Shown: positions 36,500 through 45,139 of the stretch, one piece after another | Layout of the letters: the number at the start of each line of letters is the position of its first letter | Position numbering within the stretch: position 1 is the stretch's first letter | Assembly (NCBI RefSeq): GCF_001877035.1 | Contig: NZ_CP015756.1 | Coordinates: 2,595,001 to 2,659,000, forward strand | Source: Clostridium estertheticum subsp. estertheticum | Lineage (GTDB): Bacteria > Bacillota > Clostridia > Clostridiales > Clostridiaceae | Direction: 5' to 3' | DNA: 64,000 nucleotides | Translations under genes and position numbers: made by a program | The notes under the pieces: generated by a model | Databases searched by the model: none | Told to the model about the DNA's origin: nothing | Seen by the model: only the letters and a program-made list of their open reading frames with translations

Positions 36500-37810
36500 T
36501 TATTTTGATGTGAATTTACACTTAAACCTTTTTTCGAATTCCTGTATTAACTCATTCCTAAAATCTGGGTGAGCAATATTTATTAGCGCTTTTGCTCTAT
36601 TTTTTAAAGTTTTACCTTTTAATTCTGCAATACCATATTCAGTAACTATATATTGCACATCATTTCTAAGTGTTGTAACGGCTGCTCCTTCATCAAGATG
36701 TGGTTTAATTCTCGAAACTTTTCCTTTGCATGCAGTCGATGGCATTGCGATTATGGATTTACCGTTTTTTGCCATAGATGCACCGCGGACAAAATCAACT
36801 TGACCACCAGTTCCACTAAACTGAGTTTCTCCTATCATTTCTGCATTAACTTGACCCATAAGATCTACTTGAATAGCAGAATTTACACACACCATTTTAC
36901 TATTTTTAGCAATAATACAGGGATCATTTACATAATCTACAGAATACATTTCAACCATAGGGTTATTATCTACAAAATCATATAGTCTTTTGCTTCCCAT
37001 CAAAAATGTCACAACAATCTTTCCCTCATGAAGGGATTTAGCCTTACCCGTAATTACACCTGCTTCAACTAGTTCCACAACTCCATCTGAAATCATCTCA
37101 GAATGAATTCCTAAATCCTTCTTTCCTTTTAAAAATAATAAAACTGCATCTGGAATAGCACCTATTCCAAGTTGTAGTGTAGAACCATCTTCAACTAAAG
37201 AAGCACAATTTTCTCCAATAGCTCTTTCAACATCCCCGATTTTAGGAGAAGTAAGTTCTATTAGTGGATGATTTGATTCTACTATATAATCAATGTCGGA
37301 AACATTTATAAAAGAGTCACCCATAGTTCTTGGCATTTCTTTGTTTACTTCTGCAATTACCATTTTTGCACATTCTGCTGCTGTCTTTGTGTAATCAACA
37401 GATAAACCAAAACTACAACAACCATGCTCATCTGGTGATGAAACTTGAATAAGTGCCACATCTACTGGTAGATAATTATTTTTAAATAGCTCAGGTATCT
37501 TAGAAAAAAAACAGGGCGTAAAATCTGCTCTTCCAGAAGCGATAGCTTCTCTTGTACTAGCACCTGCAAATAGTGCATTGTGTTTAAAATGACTTTCCAT
37601 TCCTGGCTTAGTATATTCATCTTTTCCCATAGGAACCATATGCACAATTTCAACATCTTTATAGGAATCCTTATTCTTTAACATTGCCTCTATAAGCGTA
37701 ACAGGTTCAGCACAAGCATGCCCTGTTGCTACCCTATTTCCAGACACTATCTTCCTAGCAGCTTGCTCTGCCGTAATAACCTTTGATTTGTAGATTTCTT
37801 GTAAATTCAT
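36500..37810 (-). CDS. abfT: 4-hydroxybutyrate CoA-transferase (stand-alone copy)
   Basis: This family I CoA-transferase (Cat2/AbfT) moves CoA from acetyl-CoA or butyryl-CoA to 4-hydroxybutyrate. It has VSGNRVATGHACAEPVTLIEAM, LQLGIGAIPDAVLLFL, GIHSEMISDGVVELVEAG and the FSGTGGQVDFVRGA stretch, all typical of the family. The 436-residue length matches C. kluyveri Cat2. The ATG at 37810 follows GGGAGAG. It is close in sequence to the second copy at 49130-50716 but sits alone with its own promoter and a Rex-like operator rather than a sigma-54 promoter. Confidence 0.92.
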   Translation of the reverse strand: MNLQEIYKSKVITAEQAARKIVSGNRVATGHACAEPVTLIEAMLKNKDSYKDVEIVHMVPMGKDEYTKPGMESHFKHNALFAGASTREAIASGRADFTPCFFSKIPELFKNNYLPVDVALIQVSSPDEHGCCSFGLSVDYTKTAAECAKMVIAEVNKEMPRTMGDSFINVSDIDYIVESNHPLIELTSPKIGDVERAIGENCASLVEDGSTLQLGIGAIPDAVLLFLKGKKDLGIHSEMISDGVVELVEAGVITGKAKSLHEGKIVVTFLMGSKRLYDFVDNNPMVEMYSVDYVNDPCIIAKNSKMVCVNSAIQVDLMGQVNAEMIGETQFSGTGGQVDFVRGASMAKNGKSIIAMPSTACKGKVSRIKPHLDEGAAVTTLRNDVQYIVTEYGIAELKGKTLKNRAKALINIAHPDFRNELIQEFEKRFKCKFTSK

Positions 37811-37912
37811 AACTACACTCTCCCTAATAATCAAATTTTTTTCCTTAATTTTAATTGATTTACTATTGTTATATATGTATTAATATATATTTCATAGTTT
37901 TAGAGTATATTC

Positions 37913-37930
37913 TTGTGATTATTTTCACAA
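37913..37930. promoter_or_regulatory. Rex/CRP-like operator before abfT
   Basis: The 18-base inverted repeat TTGTGATTATTTTCACAA has arms TTGTGA and TCACAA. It fits the Bacillus-type Rex site (TTGTGAA-N4-TTCACAA) at all but one position, and also the CRP pattern TGTGA-N6-TCACA. It lies just downstream of the predicted -10, a position suited to repression. Confidence 0.55.
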
Positions 37931-37960
37931 TCTTTTTTTAAAAAAAACACATAAATATAT

Positions 37961-37988
37961 ATTATACTTTTGTGATATTTCTTGTCTT
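37961..37988 (-). promoter_or_regulatory. Probable promoter of the stand-alone abfT
   Basis: On the reverse strand AAGACA and TATAAT are separated by 16 bases. The start of transcription would lie near 37954, about 24 bases before the operator-like palindrome. The rest of the 469-base divergent gap (37811-38279) shows no other gene. Confidence 0.45.
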
Positions 37989-38279
37989 TAATTTTAATTA
38001 AGTTTGTTTACTTCTTTATTGCTCCATTATACACCAACTTTTTTAACTTGTACATGTAAAAAAAATTATTATCAAAACAAAAATTAAGTTTTCAGCTTTA
38101 ATAAGCCACTCTTACCATTCGCTAGTACTCACCACAATATTAAAAACTTTTGAATAAAATGAAATAGTTTACAAAACATCTTGATAAAATCATAAAAGAA
38201 TAGTAGAATAGACTTATTAAAGGGAACTTAAAAAGTTATTTACTATAATAACAAAAATTTAATAGAAGGGAAGATGACT

Positions 38280-38903
38280 ATGATTATTAAAAAAATTACA
38301 GATAGTGAGTTTAAGAAATATGGACGTATTTTAGAAAATTATAATTGTTCTAAATTAATTGAAAAAATGAAAACGACACCATTGCCAAATGATGTCGTCT
38401 ATGAGCCATCAATTAAAGAATTAGAAGATTTAGGAATAGCGCAAGACTTAAAAATAAGAGAATTTGGAGAATTACCAATTCAAGTAGGATATTGTAATGG
38501 TAATAATTATTTACTAAACGCTGTGGAATATCATCGTTCATCTGAAATAAATGTTGCAGTTACTGATTTTATTTTACTTTTAGGTTGTATTCAAGATGTT
38601 GAAAAAGATTATTCATATGATACTTCAAATATAGAAGCCTTTTTAGTTCCGGCTGGTACAATCATTGAGGTTTATGCAACTACACTTCATTATGCACCTT
38701 GTAATGCAAATGAAAATGGTTTTAAATGTGTAGTTGTATTACCTAGGGATACTAATTTGCCACTCGAAAATAAAATTAATAAATCTGGTGAAGATGCTTT
38801 ACTCTTTGCTAGAAACAAATGGTTAATTGGTCACAAAGATACTGATTTAGGACCACAAGGAGCATTTATAGGCTTAAAAGGTAAAAATATTTCAATAAAA
38901 TAA
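38280..38903 (+). CDS. DUF4867-family protein (cupin-like)
   Basis: The 207-residue protein matches the DUF4867 family (KITDSEFKKYGRILENYNC near the start, EVYATTLHYAPCNANENGFKCVVVLP, a final GLKGKNISIK). HY and late His residues suggest a cupin-like, metal-binding barrel. The family is found next to sugar isomerases, as here, so a role in sugar handling such as epimerisation is inferred. The ATG at 38280 has AAGGGAAG upstream; another ATG at 38274 is too close to it. Confidence 0.75.
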   Translation: MIIKKITDSEFKKYGRILENYNCSKLIEKMKTTPLPNDVVYEPSIKELEDLGIAQDLKIREFGELPIQVGYCNGNNYLLNAVEYHRSSEINVAVTDFILLLGCIQDVEKDYSYDTSNIEAFLVPAGTIIEVYATTLHYAPCNANENGFKCVVVLPRDTNLPLENKINKSGEDALLFARNKWLIGHKDTDLGPQGAFIGLKGKNISIK

Positions 38904-38948
38904 GTATAAAAATAACTATTCATAATAAAATAATCGGAGGAATGAAAA

Positions 38949-40430
38949 ATGAAAAATTTACCACAATTAAAATTAGGAATTGTTGCAGTAAGCAGAGATT
39001 GCTTCCCAATGGAGTTATCTGAGAGCCGTAGAAAAGCAGTAGTAGAAAATTTCAAAAAATCTAACGTTGATATATTTGAATGTTTAACTACTGTAGAAAA
39101 CGAAACTCATATGTTAAAAGCATTAAAAGAAGTTAAAGAAGCTGGAGTAAATGCATTAGTAGTATACCTTGGAAATTTCGGTCCTGAAACTTCAGAAACC
39201 TTACTTGCAAAACACTTCGGTGGACCAGTAATGTTTGTAGCTGCTTCAGAGGAAAGCGGTGATAATTTAATGAATGGCCGTGGGGATGCTTATTGTGGAA
39301 TGTTAAATGCTAGTTACAATTTAGCACTACGTAATATAAAGGCATTTATCCCTGAATATCCTGTTGGAACGGCTAGTGAAGTTGCAGATATGATTTCAGA
39401 ATTTGTACCAGTTGCTACTACATTACTAGGCCTCGACAATTTGAAAATAATCTCTTTCGGACCTCGTCCACAAGATTTCTTAGCATGTAATGCACCAATT
39501 AAGCAATTATATAATCTAGGAGTTGAAATAGAAGAAAATTCAGAACTTGATTTATACGCAGCCTTCAACGCTCATGCGAGTGATTCAAGAATTCCAGAGG
39601 TAATAGCTAGTATGGAAAAAGAATTAGGTAAAGGTAATAAAATGCCTGGTATTTTGCCAAAGCTTGCTCAATATGAAATAACATTACTTGATTGGATGGA
39701 AGAGCATAAAGGTTCAAGAAAATTTGTTGTTTTTGCAAATAAATGCTGGCCATCATTCCAAACACAATTTGGATTTGTACCTTGTTATGTAAATAGTAGA
39801 CTAACTGCAATGGGAATTCCTGTGTCATGTGAAGTTGATATTTATGGTGCATTAAGTGAATATATAGGAACTTGCATAAGCCAAGATGTTGTAACATTAC
39901 TTGATATTAATAATACAGTACCAAATGATATGTATCAATCAGAAATTAAAGATAAATTTGATTATACATTAAAGGACACATTTATGGGATTCCATTGTGG
40001 TAACACAGCTGCCTGTAAATTAACAAGTGGTACTATGAAATTCCAAAAAATTATGGCAAGATCCCTTGAACCTAATGTAGAACCAAACATAACTCGTGGA
40101 ACACTTGAAGGAGATATTATTCCAGGTGAAATAACATTCTTCCGTTTACAAAGCAATGCAGAATCAGAATTAACAGCATATGTAGCAGAGGGTGAAGTAT
40201 TACCAGTTTCAACTCGATCATTTGGGTCTATTGGTGTTTTTGCAATTCCTGAGATGGCAAGATTCTATCGTAATGTGTTAATTGAAAAGAGATATCCACA
40301 TCATGGCGCAGTTGCATTTGGCCATTATGGAAAAGCAATGTACAATTTATTTAGATATTTAGGTGTAAAAGAATTATCATTTAATCAACCAAAAGGAATG
40401 CTTTACAAATCAGAAAATCCATTTAAATAA
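38949..40430 (+). CDS. L-fucose/L-arabinose isomerase-family protein
   Basis: The 493-residue protein has the two-domain fold of the fucose/arabinose isomerase family: an N-terminal Rossmann-like part (LKLGIVAVSRDCFPMELSES, VNALVVYLGNFGPETSE) and a C-terminal part (VSCEVDIYGALSEYIG, FMGFHCGNTAACKL). Metal-binding Glu/Asp and His residues are likely in EVDIYGAL and GFHCGN. The exact sugar is unknown. CGGAGG precedes the ATG. It forms a two-gene unit with the DUF4867 gene, apparently unrelated to the GABA genes beside it. Confidence 0.82.
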   Translation: MKNLPQLKLGIVAVSRDCFPMELSESRRKAVVENFKKSNVDIFECLTTVENETHMLKALKEVKEAGVNALVVYLGNFGPETSETLLAKHFGGPVMFVAASEESGDNLMNGRGDAYCGMLNASYNLALRNIKAFIPEYPVGTASEVADMISEFVPVATTLLGLDNLKIISFGPRPQDFLACNAPIKQLYNLGVEIEENSELDLYAAFNAHASDSRIPEVIASMEKELGKGNKMPGILPKLAQYEITLLDWMEEHKGSRKFVVFANKCWPSFQTQFGFVPCYVNSRLTAMGIPVSCEVDIYGALSEYIGTCISQDVVTLLDINNTVPNDMYQSEIKDKFDYTLKDTFMGFHCGNTAACKLTSGTMKFQKIMARSLEPNVEPNITRGTLEGDIIPGEITFFRLQSNAESELTAYVAEGEVLPVSTRSFGSIGVFAIPEMARFYRNVLIEKRYPHHGAVAFGHYGKAMYNLFRYLGVKELSFNQPKGMLYKSENPFK

Positions 40431-40463
40431 AAAAGCTTGAACATTATAACCTATTAAGAATAC

Positions 40464-40497
40464 AAATGGCTGTAGATAAATTTATCTACAGCCATTT
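40464..40497. terminator. Bidirectional terminator between the isomerase gene and gabT
   Basis: A perfect palindrome (AAATGGCTGTAGATAAA and complement) sits between convergent genes, with A- and T-rich flanks. Confidence 0.88.
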
Positions 40498-40524
40498 TAA
40501 AAGCTAAATCATAATTATTAATTT

Positions 40525-41889
40525 TTATGCTTTAGTGCTTACCTTTGAAATTGCATTTTCAAGTATATCGAGTCCTGTATTTAATTGTTCATCTGTAATA
40601 CATAAAGGCATTAAGCAACGAAGGGTGTTTCCTCTAACGCCACAATTTAATATGACTAAGCCATTATCGTTGCAATCTTTAATTATTGCTTTTACTTCTT
40701 TTGAAGCTGGTTCTTTTGTTACTCTATCAGTAACAAACTCAACACCCATCATTGCCCCAAGGCCTCGAACATCTCCAATAATCTTATATTTTCCCTTCAT
40801 TATATTAAATCTATCTATAGCTATTTCTGCAATATGATTTGATTTAGCAGCATAATTATCTCTTTCCATAATTTCAATAACTTTTAAAGCTGAAACACAT
40901 GCTATTGGGTTTCCAGCATAAGTCCCACCAATTCCACCAGCTTGGGAAGCATCCATAATTTCAGCTCTACCTGTTACTGCACTAATTGGCATTCCAGCTC
41001 CAAGTGATTTTGCAGAAGTTATTATGTCAGCATATAATCCATTGTCTGCCCAGTACTCACTAGCAAACATTCTACCAGTTCTGCAGTATCCTGATTGTAC
41101 CTCGTCACATACTAATAATATACCATTCTCATCACATATACGTCTTAGCTCTCTTACATATTCAATAGGTGTTGGAAGGAATCCACCTTCACCTTGAAGA
41201 GGCTCAATAACAACCGCTGCAACGTCTTCTACATTTATTTTTTCTAAGAAGAAATTCTTTAATTTTTCAATATAGTACTTCATTGCATCTTCCTTAGGTA
41301 TTCCAGCTGGACGACGATAAATATAAGGAAATTCTGCTTGATGAACTCCCGGAGCGAAAGGTCCAAAGCCAAGTTTATATGGTTTTATTGTACTTGTCAT
41401 TGCCATAGTTAAACTTGTTCTTCCATGAAATCCACCTGTAAATGTAACTATCTCTGTTCTTTTTGTATATTTACGGGCAATTTTCACAGCATTTTCAAGA
41501 GCTTCAGATCCACTATTTACAAACATTGTTTTTTTCTTAAAATTCCCTGGAATAATACTATTTAACTTTTCAGCTAAACGTACATAAGATTCATATTGAA
41601 CTACATTTATACTTGAGTGAAAAAATTTTGAAACTTGTTCTTTTACAACTTCAATAACTTCTGGATTAGAATATCCTATATTTAAAACTCCAATTCCACC
41701 AACAAAATCCAACATGATGTTTCCATCTACATCTTCAAACATTGCACCTTCTCCTCTTTCAATAAAAGTAGGTACTCCCGATGATACTCCAACTGGAACA
41801 TTTTCTTGTCTAAGTTTTATTAATCCCTTTGCTTTTGGTCCCGGTATTGTTGTAGTTATTTTAGGTAAACTAGTTCTTAATGCTGTCAT
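40525..41889 (-). CDS. gabT: 4-aminobutyrate--2-oxoglutarate aminotransferase
   Basis: GabT turns GABA and 2-oxoglutarate into succinate semialdehyde and glutamate. The 454-residue class III aminotransferase has FVNSGSEALENAVKIARKYT, GGFHGRTSLTMAMT, LVCDEVQSGYCRTGRMFA and the PLP lysine in ITSAKSLGAGMPISAV. GAGGAGG precedes the ATG. It lies 129 bases downstream of the permease gene with no terminator between, so both are probably transcribed from the sigma-54 promoter at 43594. Its product feeds 4hbD or sucD encoded nearby. Confidence 0.93.
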   Translation of the reverse strand: MTALRTSLPKITTTIPGPKAKGLIKLRQENVPVGVSSGVPTFIERGEGAMFEDVDGNIMLDFVGGIGVLNIGYSNPEVIEVVKEQVSKFFHSSINVVQYESYVRLAEKLNSIIPGNFKKKTMFVNSGSEALENAVKIARKYTKRTEIVTFTGGFHGRTSLTMAMTSTIKPYKLGFGPFAPGVHQAEFPYIYRRPAGIPKEDAMKYYIEKLKNFFLEKINVEDVAAVVIEPLQGEGGFLPTPIEYVRELRRICDENGILLVCDEVQSGYCRTGRMFASEYWADNGLYADIITSAKSLGAGMPISAVTGRAEIMDASQAGGIGGTYAGNPIACVSALKVIEIMERDNYAAKSNHIAEIAIDRFNIMKGKYKIIGDVRGLGAMMGVEFVTDRVTKEPASKEVKAIIKDCNDNGLVILNCGVRGNTLRCLMPLCITDEQLNTGLDILENAISKVSTKA

Positions 41890-42018
41890 AATAAATTCCT
41901 CCTCAATTATATTAATGATCCAATATTTGTATTTATAACCTTATATATAGTTTTTTATTAATAACTTCATTGTGCAAACATTTTATTTTCAAGATTTTGA
42001 GTTCTATTATTTAAATAA

Positions 42019-43407
42019 CTATTGCTCTATTTTTATTTTACTTTCTACGTCAGTCGTTATTATATTGTTGCTGCCAGCTGCCATTTCTGGTGGGCTTACT
42101 TTAAACCCTTTTGTAAGAAATATTAAATAGATCAAACCGAATGTGGCCCAGATACATCCTAATGTCAAAGCAGCTTTGTCTAAGTTCGTAAGAAGCAAGA
42201 AACAAAAGCTTGCACCAATCATTGGAAAAATTAAAAATAGAATAGTATCTTTAAATGACCGTCTCTTTCCCTTGATGAAATAATGGACAATCACCGAAAT
42301 ATTAACAAATGCGAAGGCCGTGAAAGCTCCAAAGTTAATAAAGGATGTTGATGTGGCTACAGTAAGTTTAAGAGCAAGCAAGGCAATCACTCCTGTGATG
42401 ATAATGTTATTAATTGGAGTATTAAATTTGTTGCTCAGTACTCCAAATATTTTTTTAGGTAGTACGTTATCCCTCCCCATTGCATACATAAGTCGTGCAC
42501 CACTTGCTTGGGCTGAAATACCAGAGGCAAACTGCGCGATAATCATGCCGATTAAAAAAATGGTACCGAATATAGGTGGTGCAACTTGTTTTGCTATCTC
42601 AAATGCAGCATTACCTGCATCTTTATAAACATAACCTGGGTGAGCCATATGGGTTGTATATGTTGCCACTATGAAAATCAACCCACCAATCACCGTTGTA
42701 AGTAAGATAGCACGCGGAATATTCTTTAATGGATCCACTGCTTCTTCAACAAAAGTAGAAACGGCGTCAAATCCAAGGAATGAATAACAAGCAATAGACG
42801 CACCGGCCATCACAAATCCAAACGGAACATGCTTGTTGTAAAAAGGACTTATCGATAACATAGTTCCTGTACCGATACCATGCATAACAGCTTTAACGCT
42901 AAAAGCAATAAAAGCGCCAATTACTAGAAGTTGCAGTAATACCATGACAACATTGACTTGTGCGCCAATCTTGATCCCGATGATATTGATTGAGGTAGTG
43001 ACGAAAATAAATCCTAAAACAAACGCCCATGATGGAATACTTGGGAATGCAGCGTTAAAATAAGAAGCACCAATTAGCCAGATTGCCATTGGGATGAAGA
43101 CATAATCAAGCATAACTGCCCACCCTACCATGAATCCCAGGTGCGGACTGATTGATTTTCCAGTATATGTATAAGCTGATCCTGCTACAGGAAAGGCCTT
43201 TACCATATGGCAATAACTCAGAGCGGTAAAAAACATAGCCACTAAGGATGCAAGATAAGCTCCTGATTCGACGCCATGAGTTGTTTCAGAAATAACACCA
43301 TATATTCCATATACAATCATTGGCGCCAAATATGCCAGCCCAAATAAAGTTAAGTGATGTAATTTTAAAGTACGTTTAAATACCTGCTGGTCACCTTGAT
43401 TTTCCAT
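42019..43407 (-). CDS. APC-family amino acid permease, likely GABA uptake
   Basis: The 462-residue protein has about 12 membrane segments and APC motifs (LTLFGLAYLAPMIVYGIYGVIS, FPVAGSAYTYTGKSISPHLGF, LGFDAVSTFVEEAVDPLKNIPRAI, SGARLMYAMGRDNVLP). Uptake of GABA is inferred from its place directly before gabT under the same sigma-54 promoter. Sampled 60-base blocks have about 37-47% G+C against about 33% in a gabT block, and its codons look less AT-biased, so it may have been acquired by transfer. AGGAGG precedes the ATG. Confidence 0.85.
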   Translation of the reverse strand: MENQGDQQVFKRTLKLHHLTLFGLAYLAPMIVYGIYGVISETTHGVESGAYLASLVAMFFTALSYCHMVKAFPVAGSAYTYTGKSISPHLGFMVGWAVMLDYVFIPMAIWLIGASYFNAAFPSIPSWAFVLGFIFVTTSINIIGIKIGAQVNVVMVLLQLLVIGAFIAFSVKAVMHGIGTGTMLSISPFYNKHVPFGFVMAGASIACYSFLGFDAVSTFVEEAVDPLKNIPRAILLTTVIGGLIFIVATYTTHMAHPGYVYKDAGNAAFEIAKQVAPPIFGTIFLIGMIIAQFASGISAQASGARLMYAMGRDNVLPKKIFGVLSNKFNTPINNIIITGVIALLALKLTVATSTSFINFGAFTAFAFVNISVIVHYFIKGKRRSFKDTILFLIFPMIGASFCFLLLTNLDKAALTLGCIWATFGLIYLIFLTKGFKVSPPEMAAGSNNIITTDVESKIKIEQ

Positions 43408-43593
43408 TGAAATCTACCTCCTAAAATATGTTCACTAATATAAATTTGTATATATCTCAATCATTTCTTCATAACATACCACCTTTCTTTTATTCATACT
43501 TATTTTCCTTAAAATTCTTTTCATTTCTGCAAGTGGTAACTGTTAAACCTTCTTCTAATAAAGTTACAGCTTTAGAAATATACTTATACTTCT

Positions 43594-43609
43594 AGCAATA
43601 CTTATGCCA
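43594..43609 (-). promoter_or_regulatory. Sigma-54 promoter of the permease-gabT unit
   Basis: The reverse strand reads TGGCATAAGTATTGCT, with invariant GG and GC ten bases apart and a full match to the TGGCA-N6-TTGCT consensus. Transcription should start near 43583, giving a roughly 175-base leader before the permease ATG. Confidence 0.88.
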
Positions 43610-43720
43610 AAGTTACAATAAAATTGTGACTTTAAAGACTATTGATATATAATCGCTCTTCATATATCTTTTAATTAAATATTCTGATTATTGTTTACAA
43701 TGTAAATTGTACAATAAAAT

Positions 43721-43750
43721 AAGATATGTATCATAAAAAAAACAAATCTT
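43721..43750. promoter_or_regulatory. Conserved 30-base inverted repeat upstream of the permease promoter
   Basis: Arms AAGATATGT and ACAAATCTT enclose a 12-base spacer. A near-identical element lies at 52744-52773, at almost the same distance from its own sigma-54 promoter. It includes a partial copy (ATGTATCAT) of the upstream palindrome. Confidence 0.55.
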
Positions 43751-43827
43751 AACAATTTAAATTAGCGAATCACTTAAACCCTTGCAGGATATAAGTGTTA
43801 CACCCTATTTTATTTTTGTTACATATT

Positions 43828-43859
43828 TGAAACATGTTTCATTTCTGAAACATGTTTTT
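43828..43859. promoter_or_regulatory. Paired enhancer-like palindromes upstream of the permease promoter
   Basis: TGAAACATGTTTCA (43828-43841) is a perfect 14-base palindrome. TGAAACATGTTTTT (43846-43859) is a second copy 18 bases on. They lie about 220-250 bases upstream of the sigma-54 promoter, as enhancer sites do. The remainder of the 580-base gap (43408-43987) holds no gene. Confidence 0.65.
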
Positions 43860-43948
43860 TAAATATACTTTTATTGCGATATATATTTTTTATAAATAAA
43901 ATCCAAATTTAATATATTACAGCCATTTAATTGTTGTTTAAAATAGTA

Positions 43949-43988
43949 AAATATAAGAAGAGAAGTTTAATCTTCTCTTCTTATATTT
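43949..43988 (-). terminator. Terminator of the abfD-4hbD operon
   Basis: Arms AAATATAAGAAGAGAAG and complement with a six-base loop begin at the 4hbD stop codon and should separate this operon from the permease enhancer region. Confidence 0.85.
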
Positions 43989-45106
43989 TAATACAAAGTT
44001 TTATAAATATCTCTAATTTCATTCCTACTTAGAGGTACATAATTATTAGCTAGAAGTCTTTGTTGTCCTACAATAACACTATCTGAAAAACTTTCAATTT
44101 CCTCTACCTTCATGCCATAATCTCTTAAAGGTTTTTTAACTAATAACTTATTAAGTACTTCGGCAAGAACTGTAAATACATCACTTTCTGCACCTACCTT
44201 TAAAATATCTGCAAGTATTTTATTAACATCTTTAATTTTACCATTTGGGTTCTTTCTATTGTATGTTCTAAATACTTCCACAAACATCTGGTAGTTTGCT
44301 TCTCCATGAGGGACATGATATGTTCCTCCAAGTGGATATGAAAGTGCATGAACTGCCCCAACTCCTGCATTAGCAAAAGCAATACCCGCATAGTTACTTC
44401 CTATAACAAAATCTTCAATTATTGTTTTTCTATACTCTTCACCTTTTTCAATTATTTTAACATATCCGTTTAAAATGAGTTCCATAGCTTTTACACTAAA
44501 CAATTCTGTATATGAATCAGCCTTTGGAGATACATAAGATTCAATCGCATGAATTAAAGCATCAATTGAACTAGCAACAAAGAATCTGTACGGAAGCCCT
44601 TTAACTAGTTCCGGAATAAGTACTGCATGGTCGGCATATAATTCATCTGCAGCAAGGCCCATTTTTGTATGTTTAGCTTTGATTTCAGCTATAGATATAT
44701 TTGTAACTTCTGATCCTGTTCCTGCAGTTGTAGGCACTAGTATAAGTTCCTTATCTTTTATAATTGGAACTTTTCTCTCAAATAAATCCAAAGCTGTATT
44801 ATTACCTTTTATTACAAGAAGTTTTGCTATATCAATAACACTACCGCCACCTACAGCAAAAATTCTTTTGAAAGTTTTACCCTTAATCATCGCAAGCACT
44901 AAATCAATTATTTGATCTGTTGGTTCGCCAACACCATACTTTTCAAGATAAACTACTTCAGACTTAAGGTTTAGGTTTCCGAAAAACGGCTTATATATAT
45001 ATTCATTTGATAAGATGAAATCACCTTCACCTATATTAAAAGTTTCTGCAAATTCTTTTGCTGTATTAAATTTATGAATTTGTGATTTAATCGAAAACAA
45101 TTTCAT
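43988..45106 (-). CDS. 4hbD: NAD-dependent 4-hydroxybutyrate dehydrogenase
   Basis: This iron-type alcohol dehydrogenase interconverts succinate semialdehyde and 4-hydroxybutyrate. The 372-residue protein has the cofactor loop FAVGGGSVIDIAK, PTTAGTGSEVTN, and metal-ligand histidines in IDALIHAIESY and HALSYPLGGTYHVPHGEAN. Length and order match C. kluyveri 4HbD, which lies next to sucD and cat1. TTGGAGG precedes the ATG. It is the last gene of the seven-gene operon and follows sucD by 33 bases. Confidence 0.92.
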   Translation of the reverse strand: MKLFSIKSQIHKFNTAKEFAETFNIGEGDFILSNEYIYKPFFGNLNLKSEVVYLEKYGVGEPTDQIIDLVLAMIKGKTFKRIFAVGGGSVIDIAKLLVIKGNNTALDLFERKVPIIKDKELILVPTTAGTGSEVTNISIAEIKAKHTKMGLAADELYADHAVLIPELVKGLPYRFFVASSIDALIHAIESYVSPKADSYTELFSVKAMELILNGYVKIIEKGEEYRKTIIEDFVIGSNYAGIAFANAGVGAVHALSYPLGGTYHVPHGEANYQMFVEVFRTYNRKNPNGKIKDVNKILADILKVGAESDVFTVLAEVLNKLLVKKPLRDYGMKVEEIESFSDSVIVGQQRLLANNYVPLSRNEIRDIYKTLY

Positions 45107-45139
45107 TTTTCTACCTCCAAATTTAATAATTATTTTATG

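Noticed and set aside
36653-36985. Forward frame rich in Cys/His opposite the stand-alone abfT
   Set aside because: It is antisense to a conserved enzyme; the Cys/His pattern comes from complementary codons.
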